Positions 15,442-25,960 are shown, counted from the first letter of the stretch. The stretch: DNA of 64,000 nt from Pedococcus badiiscoriae (GCF_013408925.1 NZ_JACCAB010000001.1:2852001-2916000); one strand, 5' to 3'. Program-made: numbers and translations. The notes: generated from the letters alone by a model not told the origin.

Positions 15442-18400
15442 GTGACCTCAGGCCGCGTTGTCTCCCAGACTGCGACCCTGGCCCGGCTCGGGTTCGCCGA
15501 CCCACCCCGGGCAGAGCACCTGCTGGCAGACCCCGCGCTCGCCGGGCTCGTCGACCCCCTCGACGACCTGTTCAGGGACGGTCTGCCCGATGCTCTCGGC
15601 GCGGTCGCCGACCCGGACCTCGCGCTGCTCAGCCTGGTCCGGCTCATGGAGTCGCTGCGCGCCTCGGGACCGCGGCGACGCGACCTCGAGTCCGGCGCCG
15701 GGACCGAGGTGGCCGGACTCGTGGCGGCGCTGCGCCATCGTGGGCCGGCCCGAGACCGGCTGTTGGCCGTCCTCGGTGCCTCCACCGCCCTGGGTGACCA
15801 CCTCGTCGGCCACCCTGAGCACTGGCGCAGTGTCGCGGACGCCCGCCCCCGCACGCCGGAGGAGCGCATCCACGAGCTCGTCGAGGCGGTTCGCGCCCCG
15901 GGCGAGCACACGGCATACGACGCGCTGCGGATCGGGTACCGGCGCCAGCTGCTGGGCATCGCGGCGCTTGACCTCACCTCCGGGGACCCCGAGCTGGCGC
16001 TGCCGGAGGCCGCCGCCGCTCTCGCCGACCTGGCCGAGGCGGCGCTCGAGGCTGCGCTGGTCATCGCCCGCACCGAGCTGGGGGAGCAGGCCGAGCTGTG
16101 CGACTTCGCGGTCATCGGCATGGGCAAGACGGGCGGCCGCGAGCTCAACTACGTCAGCGACGTCGACGTCATCTTCGTGGCCGAGCCCCGGGAGGGGGTC
16201 GAGGAGGCGAGCGCCATCGCGGCGGCCACCGGCCTGGCCACCCACCTCATGCGGGCCTGCTCCACCTCGACGGGGCAGGGGACCCTGTGGCCGGTCGACG
16301 CCGCACTGCGACCCGAGGGCAAGAACGGCCCCCTGGTGCGCACCATCGACAGCCACCGCACCTACTACGAGCGCTGGGCCAAGACGTGGGAGTTCCAGGC
16401 CCTGCTCAAGGCACGCCCGGTCGCCGGTGACCGCGCTCTCGGCGCGGCCTACATCGAGGCCGTCAACCCGCTGGTGTGGGGGGCCGCCTCGCGGGAGAAC
16501 TTCGTCGAGGACGTGCAGGCGATGCGCCGGCGGGTCGAGCAGCACGTGCCGGCGGGGGAGGCCGACCGCCAGCTCAAGCTCGGTCCGGGTGGTCTGCGGG
16601 ACGTGGAGTTCAGCGTCCAGCTGCTCCAGCTCGTGCACGGCCGCTCCGACGACTCGCTGCGCTCGGGCACGACGTTGGAGGCCCTGGACGCCCTCGCCCG
16701 TGCTGGCTACGTCGGCCGCGAGGACGCCGCCACCCTCGACGCGTCCTACCGTCTCCTGCGCACGCTCGAGCACCGGATCCAGCTGTTCCGGCTGCGTCGC
16801 ACCCATCTGATGCCCACGACGGACACCGACCTGCGCCGCCTCGGCCGCGCCCTGGGGCACCGCTCCGACGCCGCCAAGGCCGTCGTCGCGCAGTGGCAGC
16901 AGCAGGCCCGGGAGGTGCGCCGCATCCACGAGCGACTGTTCTACCGACCACTGCTCGCAGCGGTCGCCCGGCTCAGCTCGAACGACGCCCGACTGGCTCC
17001 CGAGGCCGCCAGGGAGCGACTGGCCGCGCTGGGCTTCCGCGACCCGGCGGGGGCGATGCGCCACCTCGAGGCGCTCACCGCCGGGGTGAGCCGGCGAGCA
17101 GCGATCCAGCGCACCCTGCTGCCCGTCATGCTCGGCTGGTTCGCGGACGAGGCGGACCCCGACGGTGGGCTGCTGGCGTTCCGCAAGGTGAGCGAGGAGC
17201 TGGGCTCCACGCACTGGTACCTGCGCCTCCTGCGCGACGAAGGCTCCGCCGCCGAACGGCTCGCGCACACGCTCGCCCGGAGCCGGTATGCCGCGGACCT
17301 GCTCGTGGGCGCGCCGGAGTCGGTGGCGATCCTCGGTGACTCGGGCGGCCTGACCCCCCTCTCGCGCGACGACCTGGTCCGCAGGATGACCGCGGCGGCG
17401 GGACGCCAGGACGACGCCGACAAGGCGGCGCGGGCAGCCCGCAGCATCAGGCGGCAGGAGCTGTTCCGGATCGCGGTGGCGGACCTCGCGGGGAGCCTCG
17501 ACCTGGCCGGGGTGGGCCGGGCGCTCACCGACCTCACCGCCGCCCTCATCGAGACCGCGCTGGGCGTGGCCCAACGGGTCGTCGAGGACAAGCACGGCCC
17601 GCTGTCGACCCGGCTGCTGGTCGTGGGGATGGGGCGGCTCGGCGGTGGGGAGGTCGCCTACGGGTCGGATGCCGACGTGCTCTTCGTGCACGAACCCCTC
17701 GAGGGCGCGGACGAGGCGACCGCTCAGGAGCAGGCGCTCGAGACCGTGCAGGAGCTGCGCCGCCTGTTGGCCGCTGCGGGTCCCGACCCGCAGCTCGGCC
17801 TCGATGCTGATCTTCGCCCCGAGGGCAAGAACGGGCCCCTGGTGCGGAGCCTGGCCAGCTACCGCGAGTACTACCGTCGCTGGTCGCTCACCTGGGAGTC
17901 CCAGGCGCTGCTGCGGGCCACCCCGCTGGCGGGCGACCTTGAGCTGGGGGCCCGGTTCGTCGAGCTCATCGACCCGCTGAGGTGGCCCGAGCACGGCCTC
18001 ACCGACCAGCAGGTCCGGGAGATCCGGACGCTGAAGGCACGGATGGAGGCTGAGCGGCTGCCGCGCGGCGCCGACCCGAAGAGCCACTTCAAGCTGGGCC
18101 GCGGCGGCTTGTCGGACGTGGAGTGGACCGTCCAGCTGCTGCAGATGCGACACGCCCACGCGGTCCCGTCGCTGCGCACCACGAGCACGCTGCCCGCCCT
18201 GGATGCCGCGGAGGCGGCCGGGCTGATCGCTCCCGACCATGCCGCGGCTCTGCGGGAGGCCTGGTCGTTCGCCTCTCGGCTGCGCAACGCCTCCGTGCTC
18301 TACCGCGGCAAGGCCGTCGACAGCGTGCCCTCGGACCTGCGTGTCGCCGACGGCGTGAGCCGCATCCTCGGCGGGGAGCCCGGAAGTGGAGCAGATCTTG

Positions 18401-18471
18401 CGGAGGAGTACCGCCGAACGGCCCGTCATGCGCGTACCGTGACGGAGTTCAACTTTTACGGTTCCACCTAG
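15442..18471 (+). CDS. glnE: Bifunctional glutamine synthetase adenylyltransferase/deadenylyltransferase
   Basis: 1009 aa, normal family length. There are two nucleotidyltransferase halves: the N-terminal one has VIGMGKTGGRELNYVSDVDV (about residues 221-240) and the C-terminal one VVGMGRLGGGEVAYGSDADV (about 729-748). Each is followed by an Asp-rich RPEGKNGPLVR block. The halves remove and add AMP on the tyrosine of adenylylatable glutamine synthetase (GlnA1), probably encoded elsewhere, in response to nitrogen status. It lies 75 nt after glnA2 in the order seen in other actinobacteria. GTG start by the leaderless pattern. Confidence 0.96.
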   Translation: MTSGRVVSQTATLARLGFADPPRAEHLLADPALAGLVDPLDDLFRDGLPDALGAVADPDLALLSLVRLMESLRASGPRRRDLESGAGTEVAGLVAALRHRGPARDRLLAVLGASTALGDHLVGHPEHWRSVADARPRTPEERIHELVEAVRAPGEHTAYDALRIGYRRQLLGIAALDLTSGDPELALPEAAAALADLAEAALEAALVIARTELGEQAELCDFAVIGMGKTGGRELNYVSDVDVIFVAEPREGVEEASAIAAATGLATHLMRACSTSTGQGTLWPVDAALRPEGKNGPLVRTIDSHRTYYERWAKTWEFQALLKARPVAGDRALGAAYIEAVNPLVWGAASRENFVEDVQAMRRRVEQHVPAGEADRQLKLGPGGLRDVEFSVQLLQLVHGRSDDSLRSGTTLEALDALARAGYVGREDAATLDASYRLLRTLEHRIQLFRLRRTHLMPTTDTDLRRLGRALGHRSDAAKAVVAQWQQQAREVRRIHERLFYRPLLAAVARLSSNDARLAPEAARERLAALGFRDPAGAMRHLEALTAGVSRRAAIQRTLLPVMLGWFADEADPDGGLLAFRKVSEELGSTHWYLRLLRDEGSAAERLAHTLARSRYAADLLVGAPESVAILGDSGGLTPLSRDDLVRRMTAAAGRQDDADKAARAARSIRRQELFRIAVADLAGSLDLAGVGRALTDLTAALIETALGVAQRVVEDKHGPLSTRLLVVGMGRLGGGEVAYGSDADVLFVHEPLEGADEATAQEQALETVQELRRLLAAAGPDPQLGLDADLRPEGKNGPLVRSLASYREYYRRWSLTWESQALLRATPLAGDLELGARFVELIDPLRWPEHGLTDQQVREIRTLKARMEAERLPRGADPKSHFKLGRGGLSDVEWTVQLLQMRHAHAVPSLRTTSTLPALDAAEAAGLIAPDHAAALREAWSFASRLRNASVLYRGKAVDSVPSDLRVADGVSRILGGEPGSGADLAEEYRRTARHARTVTEFNFYGST

Positions 18472-18476
18472 GAAGG

Positions 18477-18482
18477 TACGGT
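18477..18482 (+). promoter_or_regulatory. Leaderless -10 box of the MFS gene at 18489
   Basis: TACGGT, 6 nt before ATG 18489, only 6 nt after the glnE stop codon. Confidence 0.45.
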
Positions 18483-18488
18483 CGGCGC

Positions 18489-19937
18489 ATGGCCACGGGC
18501 AGGGACGACTCCGTCACGGTCCCCTCGTTCTCCGAGGTCCTCCGCGCCCCGGTCTTCCTGCCTGTCTTCGCCGTCGCGACGCTGTCGACCTGGGGCGACT
18601 ACATCGCCCGCATCACCGTCGCCGCGGTCGTCTACTCGTGGACGGGCTCGGCGCTCGCGACGGCCGCGACGTTCGCCGTCTCGCTGGTGCCCAGCATCCT
18701 CGGGCGCGCGCTCCTGTCGCCGCTGTGCGACCGCATGCCGCCGCGGGTCTGCCTCGTGGGGACCCACCTCATCCGCGCTGCGCTCGTGGGGGTGCTCATC
18801 GTCGCGGTGGGCGCCACGACGTCCCTGTGGCTCGTGCTGGCCCTGGTCGCGGTCCTCGAGTTCGTCGGCGGCCCGGCCGTGACGGCGGGCCAGATGCTGC
18901 TGACCGACATCTTCCCCGATCGCCGGCTGTACTCCCGGGCGTTCGGGCTCACGACCCTCGCCGCGCAGGTCAACCAGGCGATCGGCCTGGCGATCGGCGG
19001 CGCGGTGGTGGGTCTCGTCGGCGACATCAAGACGCTGCTGATGGACCTTGGCACGTTCGTGGTCGGCGCCGTCATCCTGATGGTGGTGCGGCCGCCGAAG
19101 TCGGTCGTGAAGGCGGAGGACGCGCCCCTGTCCGGCCTGGTCGGCGACGTCGGCCAGGCCTGGCGCCAGATCCGGTCCAGCCGCGTGCTGACCTACATGC
19201 TGATGCTGTCGCTGGCGAGCGCGCTGGCCATCGCGGCGCCCGAGGCCGTGGCGCTGCCCTACGCCGCCCAGCACAGCCCGTCGCCCAACTGGGGCGGACT
19301 CCTCATGGCCGCGCCGATCCTGGGGGCGGTCGTCGGCCTGCTGGTCATCGGCCGGCTGCCCGCGGAGCGCCAGTCCGCCCTCGTCCTGCGCCTGGCCCTG
19401 CTCACCCCGTTGCCGCTGCTGGTGACCATCTTCGAGCCGAACCTCGTGGTGGTGTGGCTCGCGTGGTTCCTCTGCGGCGCCCTGCAGTCCTACATGCTGC
19501 CCCTCCAGGCGGCCTTCACCCTGCTCGTCCCGACCGCCATGCGCGGGCGGGTCTTCGGGCTCGCGGGCGCCCTGTCCGTGGGCGTCACCGGAGCCTGCTT
19601 CCTCGGTGCCGGCTGGGTCTCCGAGCGCACCACCCCCGCCGCGTCGGTGGGCATCTGTGCCGTCGTGACCCTCGGGGTGCTCGTGCTGCTCGCCGCTCGC
19701 TGGCCCAAGGAGGAGCTCGCGGGCAGCGTCAGGGCCACCTTCACCATCTGCCCCGACGCTGCCGACGAGGACGAGGCGGGCGAGGGATCGGCGACGGCGC
19801 GGCCGGACCCGGCGCCGCTGGCTGACCTGGCGCCGCCGGTGGACATGGCGCCGCTGGCGGACCTGACGCCGATGGGAGTCCCGGGCGGTCGTCCCACCGG
19901 GGGCGCCGGCGACACTCGCCCCGTTTCCGGGGGCTGA
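18489..19937 (+). CDS. MFS transporter
   Basis: 482 aa with about 12 hydrophobic spans between residues 18 and 420. FLPVFAVATLSTWGDYIARI opens the first span and MRGRVFGLAGALSVG lies in the second half, typical of the enterobactin-exporter/macrolide-efflux-like MFS branch. The C-terminal ~55 residues after RWPKEEL are hydrophilic and repetitive (PLADLAP, PVDMAP, PLADLTP), a low-complexity cytoplasmic tail. Substrate unknown; export of a small molecule is inferred from the subfamily. The ATG is fixed by the TACGGT box. Confidence 0.85.
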   Translation: MATGRDDSVTVPSFSEVLRAPVFLPVFAVATLSTWGDYIARITVAAVVYSWTGSALATAATFAVSLVPSILGRALLSPLCDRMPPRVCLVGTHLIRAALVGVLIVAVGATTSLWLVLALVAVLEFVGGPAVTAGQMLLTDIFPDRRLYSRAFGLTTLAAQVNQAIGLAIGGAVVGLVGDIKTLLMDLGTFVVGAVILMVVRPPKSVVKAEDAPLSGLVGDVGQAWRQIRSSRVLTYMLMLSLASALAIAAPEAVALPYAAQHSPSPNWGGLLMAAPILGAVVGLLVIGRLPAERQSALVLRLALLTPLPLLVTIFEPNLVVVWLAWFLCGALQSYMLPLQAAFTLLVPTAMRGRVFGLAGALSVGVTGACFLGAGWVSERTTPAASVGICAVVTLGVLVLLAARWPKEELAGSVRATFTICPDAADEDEAGEGSATARPDPAPLADLAPPVDMAPLADLTPMGVPGGRPTGGAGDTRPVSGG

Positions 19938-19968
19938 GACCGCAGGGGGTCGGCCGTCGGGCCCGACC

Positions 19969-19974
19969 TAGACT
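19969..19974 (+). promoter_or_regulatory. Leaderless -10 box of hisD / his operon
   Basis: TAGACT with a 6-nt gap to ATG 19981. It is the probable main promoter of the his operon. Confidence 0.55.
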
Positions 19975-19980
19975 TGCCCC

Positions 19981-21327
19981 ATGCTCTCCACGATCGACCT
20001 GCGCGGGCGGCCGCTCGGCGTCCGCGAGCTGCGCCACCTGCTGCCGAGGGCCGACTTCGACGTCGCTGCCGCCGTCGCGACCGTGGGGCCGATCTGTGAC
20101 GACGTCCGCGAGCGCGGTGCCACAGCCCTCTACGAGCTGGGGGAGCGCTTCGACGGCGTCCGTCCCCCGACCCTGCGCGTGCCGCAGGACGTCCTGGCTG
20201 CGGCGCTGGAGGCCCTCGACCCCCAGGTGCGCGCCGCCCTCGACGAAGCCATCCGCAGGGTCCGGATCGTCCACGAGGACCAGCGCCGCACCACCACCAC
20301 GACGACCGTGGTCCCCGGCGGTGAGGTCAGCGAGCGGTGGATCCCGGTGGACCGGGTCGGGCTCTACGTCCCCGGGGGTCGCGCCGTCTACCCCTCCAGC
20401 GTCGTCATGAACGTCGTGCCCGCCCAGATCGCCGGGGTCGGGTCGCTGGCCGTCGCCAGCCCACCCCAGCGCGACAGCTCCGGCGTCTTCACCGGGTACC
20501 CCCACCCGACCGTGCTCGCCGCGTGCGCGCTGCTCGGCGTGGACGAGGTGTATGCCGTGGGCGGCGCCCAGGCGGTCGCCGCGTTCGCGTTCGGCTTCGA
20601 GGACGCGTCCGACGCCGACGCGGCACCGGTGGTCTGCGAGCCGGTCAGCCTCGTCACCGGCCCGGGAAACATCTATGTCGCGGCGGCCAAGCGCCACCTC
20701 AAGGGCATCATCGGCATCGACTCCGAAGCCGGCCCGACCGAGATCGCGATCCTCGCCGACGACACGGCGGTGCCCGCGCACGTCAGTGCCGACCTGATCT
20801 CGCAGGCGGAGCACGACCCCCAGGCCGCCTCCGTCCTGGTGACGGCCTCCGTCGCGCTCGCCGAGGCGGTGCGGGCCGACCTGGAGGACCGTGTCGCCGG
20901 CACCAAGCACTCCGAACGCGTCCGCGAGGCGCTCAGCGGACCCCAGTCGGGAGTGGTCCTCGTCGACGACCTCGACGCCGGTCTGGCCGTGGTCAACGCC
21001 TACGCCGCGGAGCACCTCGAGCTGCAGGTCGCCGACGCCGCCGCGGTCAGCCAGCGCGTGCGCAACGCTGGCGCGGTCTTCGTCGGACCGCACTCGCCGG
21101 TGAGCCTGGGCGACTATGTCGCCGGGTCGAACCACGTGCTCCCGACCGGCGGGTGCGCCTGCCACAGCAGTGGCCTGTCGGTGCAGTCGTTCCTGCGGGG
21201 CGTGCACGTGGTGAGCTACACCGAGGCAGCCCTGCGGGAGGTCGCGCACCACGTCGTCGCCCTGGCCCAGGCGGAGGACCTGCCCGCCCACGGCGAAGCG
21301 GTCCAGGTCCGCTTCGACAGGGCGTGA
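19981..21327 (+). CDS. hisD: Histidinol dehydrogenase
   Basis: 448 aa. It catalyses the last two steps of histidine synthesis, L-histidinol to L-histidine with 2 NAD+, as a Zn-dependent cytoplasmic dimer. Family stretches are [58 protein letters not shown] and [12 protein letters not shown] (the last holding a conserved HisD His). It is the first gene of the his operon. The last codon abuts a 10-bp tandem repeat that leads into hisC. Confidence 0.97.
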   Translation: MLSTIDLRGRPLGVRELRHLLPRADFDVAAAVATVGPICDDVRERGATALYELGERFDGVRPPTLRVPQDVLAAALEALDPQVRAALDEAIRRVRIVHEDQRRTTTTTTVVPGGEVSERWIPVDRVGLYVPGGRAVYPSSVVMNVVPAQIAGVGSLAVASPPQRDSSGVFTGYPHPTVLAACALLGVDEVYAVGGAQAVAAFAFGFEDASDADAAPVVCEPVSLVTGPGNIYVAAAKRHLKGIIGIDSEAGPTEIAILADDTAVPAHVSADLISQAEHDPQAASVLVTASVALAEAVRADLEDRVAGTKHSERVREALSGPQSGVVLVDDLDAGLAVVNAYAAEHLELQVADAAAVSQRVRNAGAVFVGPHSPVSLGDYVAGSNHVLPTGGCACHSSGLSVQSFLRGVHVVSYTEAALREVAHHVVALAQAEDLPAHGEAVQVRFDRA

Positions 21328-21364
21328 CGGGGCGTGACAGGGCGTGACAGGGCGTGACAGGGCG
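21321..21364. repeat. 10-bp tandem repeat spanning the hisD stop and hisC start
   Basis: GGCGTGACGG followed by three copies of GGCGTGACAG (21331-21360) and a partial GGCG. It contains the hisD TGA, several GTG codons and the only Shine-Dalgarno-like AGGG ahead of hisC. A gain or loss of 10 bp changes which upstream GTG is in frame with hisC. Confidence 0.8.
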
Positions 21365-22498
21365 ATGACCGACATCGACAGCTCGAGCATCGAGGGTCTG
21401 CTGCGCGAGGACCTGCGTGGCGGCACCCCGTACGGGGCGCCCCAGTTCGACGTGCCCGTGCGCCTCAACACCAACGAGAGCTCGTACCCCGTCCCACCGA
21501 CCGTCGTGGCCGAGATCACCGCCGCGGTGGGTGAGGTCGCGGCGGGCCTGAACCGCTACCCCGACAGGGAGTTCAGCGACCTGCGCACCGCCCTCGCGGC
21601 ATACCTGTCGTCGTCGGGGACCTCCGTGGACCCGGCCCAGGTGTGGGCGGGCAACGGCTCCAACGAGGTCCTGCAGCACGTTGTGCTCGCGTTCGGCGGC
21701 CCGGGGCGCACGGCGCTCGGGTTCACGCCGGCCTACTCGATGCACCCGATCATCAGCAGCACGGTCGGCACCACGTGGGTGGACGGCCTGCGTGGACAGG
21801 GTGGCGCACCCTTCGACCTGACCGTCGAGTCCGCGGTCGCCCAGGTCCGCGCGCACGACCCGCACCTCGTGTTCCTCTGCTCGCCCAACAACCCCACGGG
21901 GACCGCGCTCGGCCTCGACGTGGTGGAGGCCGTGTATGCCGCGGCGGAGCGGCCCGTGGTCGTCGTGGACGAGGCCTACGAGGAGTTCGCCCGGCCAGGC
22001 ACGCCGAGCGCGCTGACCCTGCTCGAAGGCCGTCCGAGGCTCGTGGTCACCCGCACGATGAGCAAGGCGTTCGCCTTCGCGGGTGGTCGGCTGGGGTACC
22101 TGGCCGCCGATCCCGCCCTCGTCGACGCGCTGCGGCTGGTGCGGCTGCCCTACCACCTGTCCGCACCCACCCAGGCGATCGCCCTCGCTGCCCTGCGGCA
22201 CGCGCCCGAGCTGCTCGGCAGCGTCGAGGCGATCAAGGAGCAGCGGGACCGGATGGTCACCGGACTGGCCGATCTCGGCCTGGCGCCAGTGCCCAGCGAC
22301 GCCAACTTCGTCCTGTTCGGCGGGCTCGCCGACGCGGCCGCGACCTGGCGGGCGCTGCTGGACCGGGGAGTGCTCGTCCGCGACGTCGGCATTCCCCACT
22401 ATCTTCGTGTCACGGCCGGGACCCCGGACGAGACTGGTGCGTTCCTCGCCGCGATGGCGCAGATCGCCCGACCTGAGCAGGACAGGAGCGCGCCGTGA
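21365..22498 (+). CDS. hisC: Histidinol-phosphate aminotransferase
   Basis: 377 aa from ATG 21365. PLP-dependent fold type I enzyme that converts imidazole-acetol phosphate and glutamate to histidinol phosphate. The PLP lysine is K234 in [14 protein letters not shown]; other stretches are [26 protein letters not shown] and [14 protein letters not shown] 21365 is chosen because [14 protein letters not shown] fits family N-termini. An in-frame GTG at 21344 inside the tandem repeat would add seven residues. The Shine-Dalgarno sequence is weak at both, so translational coupling to hisD is likely. It overlaps hisB by 4 nt (GTGA). Confidence 0.95.
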   Translation: MTDIDSSSIEGLLREDLRGGTPYGAPQFDVPVRLNTNESSYPVPPTVVAEITAAVGEVAAGLNRYPDREFSDLRTALAAYLSSSGTSVDPAQVWAGNGSNEVLQHVVLAFGGPGRTALGFTPAYSMHPIISSTVGTTWVDGLRGQGGAPFDLTVESAVAQVRAHDPHLVFLCSPNNPTGTALGLDVVEAVYAAAERPVVVVDEAYEEFARPGTPSALTLLEGRPRLVVTRTMSKAFAFAGGRLGYLAADPALVDALRLVRLPYHLSAPTQAIALAALRHAPELLGSVEAIKEQRDRMVTGLADLGLAPVPSDANFVLFGGLADAAATWRALLDRGVLVRDVGIPHYLRVTAGTPDETGAFLAAMAQIARPEQDRSAP

Positions 22499-23211
22499 CC
22501 CCAGAGACCGTGACGCCAGACACCGTGACCCCTGAGATCGTGGCGCAGCAGACCGTGACGCAGCAGGCCGTGACGCAGCAGAGCCCGGCGCACCAGACGC
22601 GCGCGGGCGACCGCACGGCGTCGCTGAGCCGCTCCACGTCGGAGTCCAGCGTCGAGGTCGAGCTCAACCTCGACGGCACGGGTCAGTCGGAGATCTCCAC
22701 CGGGGTCAGGTTCTACGACCACATGCTGGCGTCCCTGGCCAAGCACTCGCTCATCGACCTGCGGGTCAAGGCCGCCGGAGACGTCGACGTCGACGCGCAC
22801 CACACCGTCGAGGACGTCGCGATCGTGCTCGGTGACGCCTTGCGCGAGGCCCTCGGCGACAAGTCCGGCATCTCCCGCTTCGGCGATGCGACGGTGCCCC
22901 TCGACGAGGCGCTGGTCCAGGCCGTCGTGGACGTGGCCGGGCGTCCCTACGTCGTGCACACGGGCGAACCCGACGGGCAGGCCTACGTCGTCATCGGCGG
23001 CAACTACGTCGGCTCGCTCACCCGCCACGTCTGGGAGTCCTTCGCCGGGCGGGCCGGGATCGCGCTGCACGTGCGCGTGCTGTCCGGTCGCGACCCGCAC
23101 CACATCGTCGAGGCCCAGTACAAGGCGGTGGCCCGTGCCCTGCGGGCCGCGGTCGCGCGCGACGAGCGGGTCAGCGGCATACCCAGCGCGAAGGGCAGCC
23201 TTTCCACGTGA
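22495..23211 (+). CDS. hisB: Imidazoleglycerol-phosphate dehydratase with a repetitive N-terminal extension
   Basis: 238 aa. It dehydrates imidazole glycerol phosphate to imidazole acetol phosphate (Mn-dependent, 24-mer). Conserved blocks are [23 protein letters not shown] and [16 protein letters not shown]. The family is usually ~200 aa; here the first ~35 residues are made of degenerate TVTP/TVTQQ repeats, then the true domain begins near [20 protein letters not shown] 22495 has AGGAG 6 nt upstream and overlaps the hisC stop, supporting translation of the extension, but in-frame GTG codons recur through the repeat, so later initiation is possible. Confidence 0.95.
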   Translation: MTPETVTPDTVTPEIVAQQTVTQQAVTQQSPAHQTRAGDRTASLSRSTSESSVEVELNLDGTGQSEISTGVRFYDHMLASLAKHSLIDLRVKAAGDVDVDAHHTVEDVAIVLGDALREALGDKSGISRFGDATVPLDEALVQAVVDVAGRPYVVHTGEPDGQAYVVIGGNYVGSLTRHVWESFAGRAGIALHVRVLSGRDPHHIVEAQYKAVARALRAAVARDERVSGIPSAKGSLST

Positions 23212-23834
23212 GCGTGCCGTGGCAGCCCGCGCGGGAGGCGCGCGGACTGCTCCTGGTCAGCGGCGAGCCGGGGGCTGTCACCTCGTGGCTGCGCCGCGGA
23301 CTGGTGGCCTGCCAGGTGGTCCCGCTCGGGGCCTGGACCGCGGTGCTGCCGACCGAGCGCAGCTCCCGCGCGGAGCCGCCCTACGACGACGCCGTCGCCG
23401 TGCTCGCAGCGCGTCCCGTCCCGCGCAGGCTGAGGGGTGCCCTGGGGTTCTTCACCGTCGACGGTCGCGCTGTGGTGACCGCCCAGCGGCCGGGCTGGCG
23501 GGACGGCATCCGGTGGCTGGTGTGGGAGCCCGGCGCTGGGGTCCTGCGCGCACCGCACCTCGAGCTGGCCGGGCCGGCGGATCTCGTCGCCGCCGCTGGA
23601 GCTCGCCACGGCGACCAGCGTGCCGTCGCCGGTGTGGTGGCCGAACGCGACAGCACGGCCGACGCCCTCATCACCGACCTGCTGTCGGTGCTGGGCCTGC
23701 CGGGTTCGGACCTGGTCGGTCCGGGCGTCGGCCTCCGCGGGCAGGTGGTCGCACCCACGGCGCAGGCGGTGGCCCGCTTCGACGCGCGGATGGCCGAGCA
23801 GGCTCGGCACCGCGCCGAACTGGAGGAGAACTGA
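23208..23834 (+). CDS. Uncharacterised protein of the his operon
   Basis: 208 aa, between hisB and hisH, overlapping both by 1-4 nt (GTGA and TGATG). No signal peptide or membrane span. The visible core is [20 protein letters not shown] at the N-terminus, a middle [22 protein letters not shown] and a C-terminal helical end. I do not recognise a family. The tight overlap with hisH suggests co-translation and perhaps a role tied to histidine metabolism; this is inference from position only. Confidence 0.8.
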   Translation: MSVPWQPAREARGLLLVSGEPGAVTSWLRRGLVACQVVPLGAWTAVLPTERSSRAEPPYDDAVAVLAARPVPRRLRGALGFFTVDGRAVVTAQRPGWRDGIRWLVWEPGAGVLRAPHLELAGPADLVAAAGARHGDQRAVAGVVAERDSTADALITDLLSVLGLPGSDLVGPGVGLRGQVVAPTAQAVARFDARMAEQARHRAELEEN

Positions 23835-24472
23835 TGAGCCGGGTTGTCGTGTTCGACTACGGCAGTGGCAACGTGCGCTCGGCCGTGCGCGCGCTGGAGC
23901 ACGTGGGTGCCGAGGTGGAGCTGACCGCGGACCGTGCTGCTGCGCTCGCGGCCGACGGCCTGTTCGTGCCCGGGGTGGGGAACTTCCACGCCTGCATGGC
24001 TGGACTGCGCGCTGCCGAAGGTCCGGTGGTGATCGACCTGCGGCTCTCCGGGGGACGCCCGGTGCTCGGCGTCTGCGTCGGGATGCAGGTGTTGTTCGAC
24101 GGTTCGGACGAGCCCAGCGCTGCTCCGCAGGAGGGCCTGGGGGAGTGGCCCGGGGCAGTGTCCCGGCTGCAGGCCGACGTGGTGCCGCACATGGGCTGGT
24201 CCGAGGTCGACGTCCCGGCAGGGAGCCACCTCTTCGCGGGCGTGGAGTCCGAGCGCTTCTACTTCGTCCACTCGTATGCCGTGCAGTCCTGGACCCTGGA
24301 GGAGCCCACCGGCGCCTTCGCCGCCGTCGCCCCCAAGGTCACCTGGGCGCAGCACGGTGGGCGGTTCGTCGCAGCCGTCGAGAACGGCCCGCTGGCGGCG
24401 ACGCAGTTCCACCCCGAGAAGTCCGGTGACGCAGGCCTGGCCCTCCTCGAGAACTGGGTGAAGTCACTGTGA
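23834..24472 (+). CDS. hisH: Imidazole glycerol phosphate synthase, glutamine amidotransferase subunit
   Basis: 212 aa. Class I glutamine amidotransferase that supplies ammonia to HisF for closing the imidazole ring. The catalytic Cys is C81 in LGVCVGMQ, and the His/Glu pair lies in TQFHPEKS near the C-terminus. [12 protein letters not shown] and MGWSEV are further HisH marks. The ATG overlaps the stop of the preceding gene. The partner hisF is not in this operon, which passes straight to priA and an SseB-like gene. Confidence 0.96.
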   Translation: MSRVVVFDYGSGNVRSAVRALEHVGAEVELTADRAAALAADGLFVPGVGNFHACMAGLRAAEGPVVIDLRLSGGRPVLGVCVGMQVLFDGSDEPSAAPQEGLGEWPGAVSRLQADVVPHMGWSEVDVPAGSHLFAGVESERFYFVHSYAVQSWTLEEPTGAFAAVAPKVTWAQHGGRFVAAVENGPLAATQFHPEKSGDAGLALLENWVKSL

Positions 24473-24506
24473 CCACGACCCCCCAACCCCGACCAGAGGA
24501 TCCCGC

Positions 24507-25244
24507 ATGACCCACGCACCGCGACTCGAGCTCCTGCCCGCTGTCGACGTCCAGGGCGGCCGCGCCGTCCAGCTCGTGCAGGGGGTGGCGGGCAGCGGGG
24601 GCGAGTTCGGCGACCCGTGGGAGGCAGCCCTGCGGTGGCAGGAGCAGGGGGCGGAGTGGCTGCACCTCGTCGACCTCGACGCCGCCTTCGGCCGCGGCTC
24701 GAACCGCGACCTGCTGGCGGACATCGTCGGCCGGCTGGACCTCCAGGTCGAGCTGAGCGGCGGGATCCGCGATGCCGAGTCCCTGGAGGCGGCGCTGGCC
24801 ACGGGATGTCGCAGGGTCAACCTGGGGACGGCTGCACTGGAGGACCCGGAGTGGACCGCGCGGGCCATCGCTGAGCACGGTGACCGGGTGGCGGTGGGTC
24901 TCGACGTGCGGGGGACCACCCTGGCCGCGCGCGGCTGGACGAAGGACGGCGGCGACCTCTGGGAGACCCTGGCCCGGCTCGACGCCGAGGGGTGCGCGCG
25001 CTACGTCGTCACCGACGTCAACAAGGACGGCATGCTCAAGGGTCCGAACCTCGACCTGCTCCGCGAGGTCTGTGCCCGCACCGACCGGCCGGTCGTGGCC
25101 TCGGGTGGGGTGTCGACGCTCGAGGACATCGAGGCGATCCGGGGATTGGTCCCGCTCGGGGTCGAGGGCGCGATCGTCGGGTCGGCGTTGTACCGCGGGG
25201 CGTTCACGCTCCCCGCGGCACTCGACGCCGCGGGTCGCCCGTGA
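24507..25244 (+). CDS. priA: Phosphoribosyl isomerase A (HisA/PriA)
   Basis: 245 aa TIM barrel. In most actinobacteria this enzyme isomerises both ProFAR (histidine) and PRA (tryptophan), replacing a separate TrpF; dual use is inferred from lineage. Acid/base aspartates lie in [14 protein letters not shown] and [31 protein letters not shown] and [12 protein letters not shown] are phosphate-binding and barrel stretches. The start has AGAGGA 6 nt upstream, and 34 nt separate it from hisH. The next gene starts inside its stop codon. Confidence 0.94.
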   Translation: MTHAPRLELLPAVDVQGGRAVQLVQGVAGSGGEFGDPWEAALRWQEQGAEWLHLVDLDAAFGRGSNRDLLADIVGRLDLQVELSGGIRDAESLEAALATGCRRVNLGTAALEDPEWTARAIAEHGDRVAVGLDVRGTTLAARGWTKDGGDLWETLARLDAEGCARYVVTDVNKDGMLKGPNLDLLREVCARTDRPVVASGGVSTLEDIEAIRGLVPLGVEGAIVGSALYRGAFTLPAALDAAGRP

Positions 25245-25960
25245 GCACCCACGACTCCGCGGGGATCCCGTTCGGTGGACGCGAGCTCACCGGCACGGGG
25301 TTCGACGGTGACACCGGCGAGGCCGACGCGGCCCTGCTGACCGCGCTGGCGGAGCCGGGCGACGAGGTCTCCCTGATGGCTGCCGTCGCCGCGGCCCGCC
25401 TGCTCGTGCCCATCGTGGCCGAACCCGTCTCCGTCGACGCCTCCGGCGAGCACCTGGTCGAGAAGCAGACGGACATGGCGGCGGTGACGCTGGTGGCGCC
25501 CGATGGCACCCGCGCCCTGCCGGTGTTCTCCTCGCTGGCGTCCATCGCCGCCTGGGACGCCGCAGCCCGCCCGGTCCCGGTGACCGCCGCCCGCGCCGCC
25601 CAGGCCGCGGTCAGCGAGCGCTGTGAGGTGATGGTGGTCGACCTCGCGGGTCCCCGTACCGTCGCCCTGCGACCCAGCATGGTGTGGGCGCTGGCCCAGC
25701 AGCGGGAGTGGCTGCCGGCCCACGAGGACGAGACGGTGCGACGCGCGGTCGCGGCCGCGGTCCGGGAGCAGGAGGCCGTCCTCGACCATGAGCTCGGCCC
25801 GGGCGCGCCCGGTGAAGGGGTGCTCCGGGTGACCCTGCGCCTGACCCCCGGCCTCGCCGCGGACACCGTGCAGGGCATTGCCACAGCGGTCGGCGAACGC
25901 CTCGCCACCGACGGCGAGATCCGCGCGCGGATCGACGGGCTCGCCTTCTCGATCTCCTGA
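25241..25960 (+). CDS. SseB-family protein
   Basis: 239 aa from GTG 25241, which overlaps the priA stop (GTGA). The core with [41 protein letters not shown] and [19 protein letters not shown] matches the SseB N-terminal domain seen in actinobacterial proteins often found after hisA. Biochemical role unknown. The C-terminal ~70 residues resemble the SseB C-terminal domain. It is the last gene of the his operon and is followed by a 12-bp tandem repeat. Confidence 0.82.
   Translation: MSTHDSAGIPFGGRELTGTGFDGDTGEADAALLTALAEPGDEVSLMAAVAAARLLVPIVAEPVSVDASGEHLVEKQTDMAAVTLVAPDGTRALPVFSSLASIAAWDAAARPVPVTAARAAQAAVSERCEVMVVDLAGPRTVALRPSMVWALAQQREWLPAHEDETVRRAVAAAVREQEAVLDHELGPGAPGEGVLRVTLRLTPGLAADTVQGIATAVGERLATDGEIRARIDGLAFSIS

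Noticed and set aside
15448..18429. 993-residue open frame on the minus strand opposite glnE
   Set aside because: It mirrors glnE exactly, is Arg/Gly/Pro-rich with no domain, and is a usual artefact of high-GC third positions.
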